Source: Nematostella vectensis
Lineage: Eukaryota > Cnidaria > Anthozoa > Actiniaria > Edwardsiidae
Assembly: GCF_932526225.1 (NCBI RefSeq)
Contig: NC_064035.1
Span: 6,137,501 to 6,201,500 of the forward strand
Direction of reading: 5' to 3'
Length of the DNA: 64,000 bases
The notes under the pieces were generated by a model that searched no databases, had not been told where the DNA came from, and worked only from the letters and a program-made list of their open reading frames with translations. This document shows, piece after piece, positions 52,795 to 64,000 of the stretch (its first letter is position 1; the number at the start of each line of letters is the position of its first letter). The position numbers and the translations under genes were made by a program.

Positions 52795-55700
52795 TCATTT
52801 TCCTTTTTTGTAAGCAATCTTTAACTTTAATCCAGAGATGGAGATTGGCTTCTTGGAGATGTTTTCAACTTGCTTTTCTTTTAGTTTCTTTTTAGTTTTT
52901 TCATAGAGCTGTTTGGAGATCCTTTGCTGTTCTTTCTTCCAAATGACTTTGAAATCAGAGGTGAACTTCACCCAAATGTCAAAGAACTCTTGCGCAGTTA
53001 GTGTAGGGAGCTGATTGTAGAAAAAAGGCAACAGAACGCTAAACCTGAAAAAAAAAATAAAGTGAATACTGCAGAACAACCCTTATGGAAAACAGCAGTA
53101 GAATTCAGGGTATCAAGTATGGACACACCAAAGATGATGAGAGTACATAAAAATTTCCAGTGGGAATAAAACCCATCTAAATCTTTCTAAAAGAGTGTTT
53201 ATTTTTATTTACGCTTACTTTCATTACTTCTTTGATACCCATGAGGCACTGCTGGTTACGACACACAGAGTGCAATCTTATTTAAAATAGGTGTACACAA
53301 AGACCATACATTCCTAAAACACAAGATATGGATCCCAAAATGATAACTACAATAAAGTCTGATATTTGGTACAACATCCCACGAGAACTAGAAAAACTTT
53401 AAAAACACCTTAAATTCAATAGGAAACTAAAAAAAAACTGAAAACATTATTTTTTATCTCCCTATTTTTAAAAGTTTTTTTCCTTCTTTCTCTTTTGATT
53501 TATAAATGTTTGTATTGTTCTGAATGTTTGTACTACAAACAAAAAATAAGAAAACTACTTTCAAAGCCTGATTTCAGATCAGCCGAATTCTGAGCTACGA
53601 ACAAGCAACCATTGCCTGGGCTACCTGTCGTCCAACGGCGTCAGTCAAGGATGCTTGTGGCTACTTTCTCGTTTTAAAATACGGCTAGTGGCAAGGGGAA
53701 ATAGTTTAGCTCGGATGTTTTGTCACATATCGAACGTAAGTGTACCCTGGCATAGGTCTGCGAGATAAAAATATTTTGTTTGTTGTTTTTTCCTCTTGAA
53801 TTTCGACGGTATTTGAGTGCTACCGAAAATGGCGCCTCCAACCTTGTTTCTTTCCTTAGTAGTTGGAGAGAAGTCATAAATTCCGTTGAGAAACCCCCCC
53901 CCCCCCCCCCCCAAATCGTGTACTACACATGAATTTGACAACCACAAGGCATGTTTTAAGTTCTAAGGCAATTTTATTGACAACATTTCACAAAAAAAAC
54001 GCTTTACTCGTCCCCTCTCAGAACAGCCGAATTCCGAGCTACAAACAAGCAACCATTGCCTGGGCTACCTGTGATTTCTTACCTTTTTTGACAGTCTTCC
54101 AGGGCTTGTATTTGCTCCTTAAGTTCATTCCGATTTTCAACCAAGAACTTATTCATGATCTTTTTGAAAGGCTGCACAAGATTAGCATCACTCTCTCTCA
54201 GTACCCGAGTAACCATGACATCACAGCTCTCAATCTTTTTTTCTATATTCCTGAGGTCAGCCTGCACATCATCAAAGCTGACTTGAGAAGCTGACTGAAG
54301 GTCTGCAGGCTCTGGCAAAGGAAACTTTGCAGATAGTGTCCCAGCATCCTAGATGGCAGATGATAGCTCAATGTTATTTATAAATAATAAATTAATGCAT
54401 TTGAGAAGCTAACCCTCTTAGCGAAGGATGGCTGTATTTGGAAATAATTAAATCAATAATTACCCTCCCTGAAGCTGGAATGCTGAATTATTAGAGTGCA
54501 GATACAACATGGTTGAGTTGAAGGCATAGAAAATGCCTTAGGCAGCCACCAGATAATTCATGTCTGACCACGGAATGCAGCTTAGATCAAAATTGTTGAT
54601 TTTTGTTGAGGGAGGAACCCCTGAGAAAAACTCTTGAAGCGAAAGCAAGAACCAACTTACTCAATTCAGAGAACACACACATCACAACTGCTGGGAATCA
54701 CATAACCCAGAACAGAGTGGCGAGAGGCACATGCACCGCAGAGCGACACTGCCAACTGCACCACCTACACTCTTATCACTTACCCTTTTACATTCCATTG
54801 CTCTACAATCTACTCACTATAAAGTTCTGCCCCGTGCGCAGCAGACAAGATAAGCAAGGAAGAGTTTAGAAAGGTACAGCTAAGGATATACTTTTTCCAA
54901 GAAGGTTTTGACAAATTTTATAATTGGTTTAAATTACATTTCTATTTTTTTATTTGGATAAAAAAACTCATCAAAGATCATGTTTACTCCTGTACAATGG
55001 AGGAGATAGATATACCTGTTAGTCCTACCTTATCAAAGATCATGACATATTCCTGGACAAGGTAGCAGAGTAGGTTTGATGTGTTGTTCCTGGACTTGAC
55101 ATCCTTAAGCTTTGGTATGATTTCAAGATCAAAACCATCTGCTTGTCCACGTGCTATATTTCCTCCATTCATAAAATTACCAAATGCCAAAATAAGTCCC
55201 ATGATGTTATGCACATTTTTGCCTTTTTGAAGCTCCTAAAAATAAAAAAAATCTTTAATCTTACTGTAATGTCCCGTTTTAAACCACAATAAACAATGCA
55301 AACTATGAATGGGAGTTCTTCTGCACCGCTGCTTATAGCAATTAATTGAAAGAAAGACGATGAAAAAAACTAATTTATGATGTATCTGTATTAATAATTA
55401 GTAGAACTGCAATTTGCAACATTTCTTATCAGTGCATGCAATAAAAATTATGTTTTATAAAATAGATTAAACAATGAATCTTGGAAATGGATGTTTAATC
55501 TCAAAAGCCATATCTAACTAGCAACGACCACTCACAACATGTCTCATGATTAGTTGACCCTTGTTGACCCCAAAAGACATGCCTACGACTGACATTGACT
55601 GAATAGGGATAGTAAAATAGTAATTTAAACCATGCTTATCAAGTACAAATCTGTAAATAAATTACTAAGAAGGTGCTTAAAATAATAGTTTTTGAGATAT

Positions 55701-58700
55701 CTTGCTGACTTACTTCACAAACGAGTCTGAAATTTGTTAGCATCTGTCCGATTTCCTCAAGGCCATCCCTGACAGTAGTCCTTGCAATCAGGCAAGCTAG
55801 CCGCTCTTCATAGCACACAATCTTGGAGACATCAAGAAGGAATTGCTCAGGTCGATCAAGTATAGCATCTGGGTTATCCTCTAAGTATTGTTCAATCGTG
55901 CTTAGCTCTTCTTTTGTTCCCCTCTATGGATAGAATAAATAATCATGTAAAGGATGTTGGTGTAGAACATTGTCTGGTGTCTGATAGCTGCCTTGTAATA
56001 TATATAAAAAGAATAGGTAACCATGAAATGAGTGCTCTTATCTGATAGCTGCCACATTGTATGTGGAAAGAGTAGGTAACCATGAAATGAGTGCTGGTGT
56101 TTAATAGCTGCCACATAGTATATGGAAAGAGTAGGTAACCATGAAATGAGTGGTGGTGTTTGATAGCTGCCACATAGTATATGGAAAGAGTAGGTAACCA
56201 TGAAATAAGTGCTGGTGTTTGATAGCTGCAACATAGTAAATGGAAAGAGTAGGAAACCATGAAATGAGTGCTGGTGTTTGATAGCTGTCACATAGTATAT
56301 GGAAAGAGCGTAACCATGAAATGTCAGTGGTGGTGTTTGATAGCTGTCACATAGTATATGGAAAGAGTAGGTAACCATGAAGTTCTGGTGTTTGATAGCT
56401 GTCACATAGTATATGGAAAGAGTAGGTAACCATTGAATGAGTGCTGGTGTTTGCTAGCTGCCACATAGTATATATGAAAAGAGTAGGTAACCATGAAATG
56501 AGTGGTGGCATCTGATAACTGTCTTATAGAATTCAATTCACATTTGTACACAATGTGTTAGGTCTCAAAGTCTGATTCTCTTTTCATGAACAGATATTAT
56601 TAGCAATGTACACATTTTTGTGCAGGATTTACACAAAATGCAAATGTAGGGAACTTACGTTTTCATAAAGTGCTTTGAGGTTTTCATAGTCAATAACAGA
56701 TGTGTCCATTTTGTAGAGAGAGTCTTTGATCTCATCCAAGTTAGCATGCAAAGAGCTCAGCAAGATTCCGATACCCTGGGATCGTTTGCTCTCAAGTAGG
56801 TGAACAACTTTTTGTTTAAGCTTGCTCATTGAATTTGAGGAAACAAGCTTTCCTTCCTTCTTCCTCTCAACCTTTGAGAAGCATTTGGCAAACTCTGACG
56901 TGTTGATATCTGGTTCTATCAGATTTTCCCAGAGTGTTGTGTAAGGTTCTGGTTGTGGTTTTTTTAGCTGAATGCGTTTCCAAAATAGTGGCTTCATTGG
57001 AACATCTGCAACCAAATGAAAGAGATGTTTAAAGTTTAAAGCTAGCTTCTCCTTGGTTTACAGCTAAAAAAATCATGTGTGTTTTTTGTCTTCCTAAATT
57101 TTACGGCACGTGAGATAACTTGATGCACAAATTAAGGTTGTGAATTACAGTAAAAACCCTCGTGTAGGAACCTAGTGATTTAAGAACCTAAGGCAGAAAT
57201 ATTGGATTTTTATACCCCAAAATATGAGAACCTACTAACCCTAAAAAATCAAAAGGTTCTTTTGATGGGTTACTCCAATGAAAATGAAACCAATTATGGG
57301 GCTTTAAAATATAAATTTGCTAAACATTTTACTGTTCCATTAAGATAAGATTACAGATACAACATATATACAGTAGGATATCTCTGTATCAAATTGGCTA
57401 TGTAATCAGTCAAACTTGGGTATTATGAATCCACTATTGATTAAGCAAAATTAAGAACCTAATAAGAACCTATTTTGCCTTTATTCTTAGTAAGTACCCC
57501 AAAATATAAGAACACGTTTTGCCAAACTTGAAAAAAACTAGGTTCTTACATGTGGGTTTTACTGTACTTTGCTTCATAGTGTGTATAGGTGAAATACTTT
57601 TTCACACAAAACAATACAAGCATTCTAATTTTGTCAACATTTTCACCCATGTATGCAGAATGAAGCTCTGAAACTCGCCTAGCTAATAAACTGGGCCTGG
57701 GGATATGTTATCTGCAGAGCCCGCTAAACTCAGTTCAATTTACCTTGGAAACCTATTTCCTGTCTCCTTCCCTGATGCTGCGCTTTTTAACTGGTGTTTG
57801 TATTTTTTGCATTTAAAAAGTATTCTTTAATATCTAATCTTTAACCATACCAATTGAAAACTAGCCAATCGGTGTATAAGAAATATAGATCCACAGTATT
57901 TTAGTGCTATGAACTTTTTTCCATTGGGTAATTATTCTTGTCAAACACAAAATACTTTTCTTGCATCCTGATTTGCTAACTTTCAAAAATTTACTAAGTG
58001 GCTATCAATGATGTTTAAATTCTTAACACAATAGTAAGCTTTGCTACTTCATACCAGGTTTAATGATTTTCTTTCTGCACACTGATTGCTGTGGTAACCT
58101 CATACCAATAGGTGGTGGTGGAGGGGGTAGCCCAGCACATCCTGGTGGAGGTGGTGGTGGCGGAGGGGGTAGCCCAGCACATCCTGGTTGAGGTGATGGT
58201 GGCGGAGGGGGTAGCCCAGCACATCCTGGTGGAGGTGGTGGTGGTGGAGGTGGCATAGGTAATGTGCCAGATAATAATGGTGGTGGTGGTGGTGGTGGTG
58301 GTGGTGGTACTGACAGACTACTTCCTTCTATAACTGGTAATGGTGGTGGTGGAGGCGGGACTTTCTTTAATTTTTCCTGCTCTTGTGAGGTTGTTGTTCT
58401 TGTTTGTTCATCTGCTGTAGTCAGTAGTACTGGGATTGAAGAGCTTTTCTCGTGAGGGGTTGCTGAAGATGAAAGCTTGGAGGAGGGCTCAGCACATTCC
58501 ACAGCAACTAGATCTTCTAGTGGCTTCTTTTGAGGTGAAGACAGTTTACTCAAATAGGATTGACCCAAACTTGTATCTGTCTTCTGCACAACAGATGGAG
58601 CTGTCGGATGTAGTACAGACTCTGCAGGAGGGGGAGGTAAGGGTGGAGGTTTAACCAAGCTGAAGTGCTTGTTGGTTGGTTTGTTGACGTTACGTGACGG

Positions 58701-58809
58701 GCTGCATGGTGGGGTGTTAGGAGAATTTTGTCCATTCACTACAGATGTCTGCTTGACACCTGCCCCATAACTACACTGCATCACTGACGCTTGCACTGTA
58801 TTGCTTTTA
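52795..58809 (-). CDS. Formin, FMN1/FMN2/cappuccino type (FH1-FH2)
   Basis: Actin nucleation and elongation factor. Six minus-strand exons in phase: 58055-58809 (FH1), 56659-57005, 55714-55923, 55029-55235, 54083-54348, 52795-53044 (TGA). The FH1 exon has runs of 5-10 prolines separated by GCAGLP spacers. FH2 opens with [11 protein letters not shown], continues [15 protein letters not shown] and [10 protein letters not shown], has the signature [22 protein letters not shown], then [11 protein letters not shown], and ends in a basic tail ([14 protein letters not shown]). These are closest to FMN1, FMN2 and Drosophila cappuccino; in that family the basic tail contacts Spire. From the ATG at 58781 the product is 668 residues. 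The acceptor at 58810 implies an upstream exon that I cannot place; an ATG at 58832 would read through without it. No FH3/GBD module is seen. Confidence 0.92.
53573..54071. repeat. 55-bp direct repeats bounding 390 bp in a formin intron
   Basis: CAGCCGAATTCTGAGCTACG and about 35 following bases (53580-53628) recur at 54023-54071 with few changes. The second copy ends close to the donor site of the 54083-54348 exon. It looks like a local duplication. A C run of about 19 lies between the copies at 53895. Confidence 0.75.
55985..56525. repeat. Minisatellite, unit about 59 bp, formin intron
   Basis: About nine tandem copies of a unit containing GGTAACCATGAAATGAGTG and TTTGATAGCTGCCACATAGT. It directly follows the 55714-55923 exon's upstream border and gives spurious long open frames on the minus strand. 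Confidence 0.9.
57146..57566. mobile_element. MITE with TACAGTAAAACCC termini, formin intron
   Basis: Left end TACAGTAAAAACCCTCGTGT and right end (complement) TACAGTAAAACCCACATGTA match over about 30 bp, continuing with AGGAACCTAG / AGAACCTAG. Inner AAGAACCTA repeats occur on both sides. TA at the extreme ends fits a Tc1/mariner-type target. Confidence 0.7.
57567..58054. other. Formin intron, no further feature
   Basis: Remainder of the intron between the MITE and the FH1 exon. Nothing recognised. Confidence 0.5.
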
Positions 58810-59580
58810 CTAAAAACAAAAATAATAGCCATTTAATTTTTTTGGAAGTTATCCTTTCAGCTAGGCTAGGCCTTATCATCACTAGGAAATCAAGGTTTCA
58901 AGGGCAATTAGCTTGAATTTTGTCAAGCTACTTTATTGTAAACAGTACCTGGTGCTTAAGGTACTCTTTGGAAAAAGATCAAGAAAGGAGCACTGGTACT
59001 AAGTAGAGAGGAACCTCACATGTCTTGTGGCTACAGCCGTCTCTCGAATATTCTTTGCACGAACCCTGCTACGGATGACGTCCCCATGTCATAATCTGCC
59101 ACGGACCTTCCTTATGTGGTTGGAGTAACGATCTTGTTAGCAGTGAAGGTCGGTTAAAGGCTGATAGTTTGCCGGGCGTTGCTCTCGTTCAAGAAGCCAT
59201 AATGTTGATGGAAATCCCGTGCACCTGTATGCAAATGAGCTCGACCTAGTCTACTAGAGTAACCACAGGTATCTGAATCATGATTGCCTTTTTATTTTGC
59301 TTCGCTGGCGTCGTAAAAATTCCCTTTTAGACTACTTCAGACAACTTATACCAAAGTATATCAATCGAGAATTATTTTTTTCTACATAGTGTATTCTTTT
59401 TCGGAACCATTACTCCCTAGGTCTCCTATTTTTGTGTATTGGGTTTCACGTGACGTCACGGCGACGTCACGTACTGGGACGAAGCTGGACGAGGCGTGCA
59501 TTTGCTCATCGCGCAGTCAACTGAGCGAAGTACTTCACCTTTACCTCTGCTTCTCCATTTTTCTGGTGTAATATTTAGAC
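58810..59580. promoter_or_regulatory. Divergent upstream region of formin and USP genes
   Basis: About 770 bp between the formin FH1 exon and the USP start codon on the opposite strand. It should hold the USP promoter and possibly an upstream formin exon. The strongest motif is the E-box/CRE composite at 59447-59470. Confidence 0.5.
59447..59470. promoter_or_regulatory. E-box / double CRE composite site
   Basis: CACGTG (59447-59452) overlaps a full palindromic CRE TGACGTCA (59451-59458), followed after a short spacer by GACGTCAC (59463-59470). These are consensus sites for bHLH-zip and CREB/ATF factors. It lies about 110-135 bp before the USP start codon, and may also act on the divergent formin gene. 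Stress-responsive control would suit a USP gene but is inference. Confidence 0.6.
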
Positions 59581-62500
59581 ATGGCCTCGGAAGAACCCAA
59601 GAAGGTTAGGAGAATCCTTCTCCCTATAGACTCAAGCAAGCACAGCGAAGATGCTTTCGAGTGTAAGTGTATTGTATAGGCGTTGAATAGAGTCATTCTA
59701 AAGTAGTGGTTCTAAAGCTTGCCTTCGCACGCAAATACCATCTTAACGACCTCAGTTCCTTTGTCGCGAGATGGAATGCTTTTACCGGCATAAAGGATTA
59801 GGTTGGTCAACCTGGATTATTTCGTGCTCGAAATTTCATACTCATTACTCTTGAATGTGTAAGTTAGATTCTTTTAAGTAGGCAAATGAATAAACTAGCA
59901 ATGCAGTCAGTTCGAATTCTAGTTTATCCCTCCTATTGAGATGAACACTTTTAAGTACGAAATAAGCTGTATTTTACCTTCCTTAGTGTTACACGAGCTA
60001 TTGTTGTCTGATTTCTCTCCTCTTTATTCTTCTCTAATCAGTAGCCTTGGCCTCATTATAGAATTAGATTATGCTGTACACAATCTTAGATGAACCAAAC
60101 GCACTTTACTTCGCTTCGCAGCAGTGTTGTAATGCATCTGTTGGGCTTATTATACACTCGCATATCTTTGATGCACAAGAATCAACATCATTTTTAAGCT
60201 AAAAATATATTGTCTTGAAAAGTGTTGCATGTTTCAAATAAGATTAGACTTGTACACATTATTAATTTGCTGGCGCGTCCTTCGAACTTTCATATCAGCA
60301 TTAATTTTTTCGGAAATAAAATCACCGCGCCATTATCATTAATAATTTCGTGTTGGTGTGCATCAAATCTGCACCCGAGCGCAACCTTTAATAACAGCAG
60401 ATGTGAAGTTTGGAAGGGGTTGCAGTGATTCTATTCATTTTTTTTATTTTAATTGTCAGAGTATATTTCGTGTTGATCAAGAGATATATAAGTGATACAG
60501 CGTTGATAATTCTGCCAAGAAGGATATTTGTTTTAGTGCCTTTTTCGGCAAACATTATTGGCTCATGTTCATCCTGACACCCAATGAATTTTGAAAGTGT
60601 TTAATTAAATTATTTCTCAAGTGAGTCTCAAGTGAGTAGGGAGAATGTGGTACAATTATGGTATGAATTTTCACTAAATTTGAAATTTACAATTATTTGA
60701 AACTCTGAGTAATGAAACCTTAGTATGCAGAAGCTATTGGCTTACAGTTAATTTCACAATACTTTTCCGAGGGGGGCTGGGAACGTTGGGAATTTGGGAA
60801 CTAGTAATGCCAAGAACCCAAGTTCGCAACCTAAGTTCCCAATTTTGATTTTAAGGTTGGGCCCTTAAAAATGGAGAGAAATCCTTTTATGAGGCAAGTA
60901 CGGGGCTAAAAATGCCAACACATATTCGTGAGACTACTTTATATTGAATAAATTTTTTCTATTTCTAGTCACCACTTTTTTCTGAAAATGCCAATTTGAT
61001 TGTTTGGAAGCAGTGCGTGTGAACGTGAAGCTTATTTTTAGCTCTCAGCAAATAACAAACTTTACAGTGTAATAGTCTAATTTCTATTACATCATCTTTC
61101 TCGAATTTATATTTTTCTAACTCATTTTGAAGGGCCCAACCTTAAATTTGAAGTTGGGAGATTAGGTTGCGAACTTGGGATCGCAACCTTGGGTTTCCAA
61201 CTACCCAACGAAGTTCCCAACTCCCCATAGAGAAGTTTTGTGAAATTAACTGTAAGGGCTATGTGTAAGGGCTATGTGTAAGGGCTATGTGTAAGGGCTA
61301 TGTGTAAGGGCTATATGTAAGGGCTATGCATTAATGCAACTTGGTTTCTTAACACTCAAGAGGCCGAAAAATGGCTTAATTATTGGATGCTAAACTTTTT
61401 CTTTCTTATGAACAAAACAGTGGGAAATGGGATACACTTATAAATGAATGGGAGCAAAAAAGATGACAGAATGCAGTCAAAAAACTTGTATCGATTGTGT
61501 GTTTTAAATGGTGTGAAATAACTAAAGGAAGAGAAAGCAAAGAGGTAGAGATGAAAATTATTTTCGACTCATTTTCACAACAAAAGGACCTCAAACCACA
61601 ACTAATAAACTGGTTCTGATCTAATCTAATGCATAAAAGTGACAAATATTGCTGGAGGAATGGGGATATCCATTGTTTCCAAATTACAGATTCCTTAATT
61701 TACAAATGGCTTGAAAACATTCATCCTTAATTTTGATAAGATTAATTTCTTCCAAAGACAATGCATGTTTTTGTATAACCACTACCACACAGGCAGGTCT
61801 AGTTTTTTGCAAAAGGGGTGTGTGGCTCTGACAAAGTTTAATTAATAAAATGTGCACCAATCAGGAAACATTATGCCGGTGCTCTAACTTCTCTATTTCC
61901 TGGGCACTTTTGTTCTTAGGGGGTAAAGACCCCTAAACCCTCCCCCTAGATCTGCTACTGCCACAAACAAATCTCATTAGATAGCTAAAAAAATATGAAA
62001 TGATTTAAGTGGCTTTTACAGAGCTAATGACCTGTGATAAATCGATAATTGGATGGCTTAGATGTGTGGACATTTTTTTGCTTGTGCCAGACTTTGTAAC
62101 AATTCAGTCATACTCTACTTGCTTTGTGTATTGCTGTGACACAACAACTAGGAGTGTGTGTGTGTGTGTGGGTACCCCGCCTGCCCCCTCTTTAACATAC
62201 AATCTCTACCTACAGCCCCCCAATCCCAACAAGAGCAACATTTATTTTGATCAACAGTGGAAATGAGAAAGATCTCCATCTCTTGTCTCTTTTGCAGGGT
62301 ATGTAAACAATATGCACCATGAAGAGGATGAATTAATATTGGTTCATGTCCTTGACTCTGCAGCTATTCAGACTAAGGTGTCCTCACGTGAGTAAACTTT
62401 TTTGTTATAGATCAATACAGGAATGGGTTTGTATGGGAAGATGGGGGATGTCTGCACACCCCTTGTGTTTTGTTGTTGAATTTTTCAAAAGAAAAACCCT

Positions 62501-63661
62501 GTTGTCGTTGTGTGAAGTCATGGGTGTTTTGTCCGGAAGCAGGTTTTGAATTTAGCACTTACCAACTTTCTTACAACATATGAAAATGACTCCTGCCTAA
62601 GATGTAGAATTTTCTTAACATTGTTATGATTTTAGATGGTCTAGTTGATGATGAATTTAAGAATGAGATGAATAAGGGCTTCAAAGAGGTGAAAGCTCTA
62701 GAGGAGAAGTATAAAACCAAGGCAGAGACAGCTTCAGTAAGTCTCTTATTCCATGTTGATTTTAGTTAACAACTAGTCAGTAATAATGCTATTTAATAAT
62801 TAAACAGATAACTGCGTGCGTGACACAACCTCAGTTGCAACAGTGCAATAGCATATAATGCGCACATTCTAGGATAAATAATATTTTGATGTTTAGGGAC
62901 AGGCAAGTGTGATTTGTCTCATGTCTAATGATCACAAATTTGATGTAATTCAAGACATATCCGAAATCAGTAAGGAAAAATCAAAAAGTGAAAACTTTCT
63001 GCCATATTTTAGGATATGCTTTTGCACATTAATATTTCATTTATATATTTTGGTTTTTGAAACAGATAAAAAAATCCAAATTTTTCTAAACCACCCTTAT
63101 CGCAAGACAAGCATTTCTAAATCTGGTAAAAAATTAAGGGTCATTATAGATGAAAATAGGATGGGTCCTTTAATCACCTAATAACTATTCAGATTCCAGA
63201 TTTTCTATCTTGTATTAGGTTTCAATCTTTGTTATTTATTGGATACAATAGACATGTAACACGGCTTGAAGTGTCTTAAACAATTGAAATAATTGGTACT
63301 TGGCATTGAAGATTATAAAATAATTGGTACCCCTATGAAAATACTAGTTGACATGTCTTGGCATTAGTGATTATAAAATAAGTGGTACCCTTATGAAAAT
63401 ACTGGGTCAAGTCACCTTAAGGAAATTTCTGGGTCTACTTTTGCTTATTGTTATTTTCACCTTCAGCTTAGGGCCAAGATTGAAGTGAGAGGAGGGAAGC
63501 CAGGTGAAACAATTTGTCAATGCAGCAAAGATGAACACTGTGACCTGATCTTAATGGGTAGTCGTGGGTTAGGGTCCATCCGCCGCACCATCTTAGGAAG
63601 TGTCAGTGACTATGTGCTGCACCATGCACATGTTCCAACCATTATTATACCTAAAAAATAG
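59581..63661 (+). CDS. Universal stress protein (UspA family)
   Basis: Four exons in phase: 59581-59662, 62298-62387, 62636-62736, 63467-63661; 155 residues, the usual length for a single-domain USP. The alpha/beta fold starts with RRILLPIDSSKHSEDAFEWYV and LILVHVLD. The ATP-binding signature GSRGLGSIRRTILGS at residues 122-136 fits G-x2-G-x9-G-S, followed by VSDYVLHHAHVPTIIIP. The conserved first-strand Asp (ILLPIDSS) is present. ATP-type USPs bind nucleotide in a dimer and are linked to stress tolerance; no client is known. USPs are common in cnidarians and plants but lost from vertebrates and many other animals. Intron positions show it is a eukaryotic gene and not bacterial contamination. 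Intron 1 contains a MITE. Confidence 0.95.
60741..61256. mobile_element. MITE with about 130-bp inverted repeats, USP intron 1
   Basis: The ends CTTACAGTTAATTTCACAA and TTGTGAAATTAACTGTAAG are exact inverted repeats; the arms continue inward through matching AACTTCCCAACTTGGG-type blocks and AAGGTTGGGCCCTT / AAGGGCCCAACCTT. The interior of about 250 bp is non-coding. Confidence 0.8.
61252..61330. repeat. Tandem repeat, 13-bp unit
   Basis: About six copies of GTAAGGGCTATGT directly after the MITE. The first unit uses the last bases of the MITE (TGTAAG), so the array seems to have grown out of the insertion border. Confidence 0.9.
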
Positions 63662-63938
63662 AAGTATTTGTTATGGCTGATCAACCTTTCAAACATTTAA
63701 AGCCATGTATTACATCACATTCTTACAAACCTAAAATGCACTGGCCAAAATTTCTTTAATGGGTTCCAAAAAAGGCTTGTTAAATGTTGGAGTAGTTGAG
63801 AAGTTATTTACACTTGGTTATGAATTTTACATTTTATACATTTTTGAATTACTTATACTGTATATGCAAACTGTAAGTGTGTTAGCTGTGCATTGTGTGA
63901 TTAGGAAAAAAGAGAGATGTACTAGGTGTTGTGCTATC

Positions 63939-63944
63939 AATAAA
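63939..63944 (+). terminator. Polyadenylation signal of the USP gene
   Basis: AATAAA about 280 bases after the stop codon in an otherwise non-coding, AT-rich 3' flank. Confidence 0.6.
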
Positions 63945-64000
63945 ATTGGTTCATTCTTTGAGACAGTCTTCATGGGTGTATAATACCGTATGTGCTAAGG

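Noticed and set aside
55902-56405. 167-codon repetitive minus-strand frame
   Set aside because: It lies over the 59-bp minisatellite in a formin intron and has only the composition of the repeat; the true exon uses another frame at 55714-55923.
62909-63181. 90-codon frame in the last USP intron
   Set aside because: AT-rich, no homology recognised, and bypassed by the phase-consistent USP exons.

Overview
This window looks like nuclear DNA of an early-branching animal, most likely an anthozoan cnidarian such as a sea anemone. It has intron-rich metazoan genes (FNTB, TMEM245, a cappuccino-type formin, a mannose-6-phosphate-receptor-like protein, a CNBD2-like protein) next to a eukaryotic universal stress protein, a family that cnidarians keep. 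The DNA is AT-rich and dense with MITEs, minisatellites, decayed LINEs and a Ty3/gypsy element. The species guess is inference from gene content and style; no search was run.

Layout. 1-4.1 kb: dead Ty3/gypsy retroelement (minus), running off the left edge. 4.1-4.6 kb: 29-bp minisatellite. 4.6-9.1 kb: five exons of a minus-strand CNBD2-like gene, with a 32-bp minisatellite in its first intron. 10.4-11.6 kb: FNTB (minus) in a single exon with every known zinc and lipid-pocket residue. 12.0-20.8 kb: TMEM245 (plus) in 13 phase-consistent exons, divergent from FNTB across about 400 bp. 21.3-35.4 kb: a repeat block with no convincing host gene, made of about 2.5 tandem copies of a 3.7-kb segment that carries a 48-bp minisatellite (7, 21 and a remnant of copies). 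One copy is split by a 4-kb transposon with 552-bp inverted repeats, and a neighbouring copy preserves the empty insertion site. 35.5-41.1 kb: a plus-strand, four-exon gene for a secreted protein of unknown family, with a LINE in intron 1 and an apparent frame break in exon 3. 42.1-48.3 kb: an MRH-domain, M6PR-like membrane receptor (minus, 7 exons) with another LINE in intron 3. 48.4-52 kb: nested MITEs, a perfect 28-bp hairpin and decayed repeats. 52.8-58.8 kb: FH1-FH2 formin of the FMN1/2/cappuccino type (minus). 59.6-63.7 kb: universal stress protein (plus, 4 exons), with a compound E-box/CRE palindrome just upstream.

The genes are ordinary independent eukaryotic loci with no shared pathway: protein prenylation (FNTB), a predicted multi-pass transporter-like protein (TMEM245), lysosomal or Golgi sorting (M6PR-like), actin nucleation (formin), stress or nucleotide binding (USP). 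Two head-to-head pairs (FNTB/TMEM245 and formin/USP) may share promoters. The most informative structure is the repeat block at 21-35 kb, where insertion, duplication, array expansion and inversion can be ordered by comparing copies. All exon limits were read by eye from GT/AG sites and phase.
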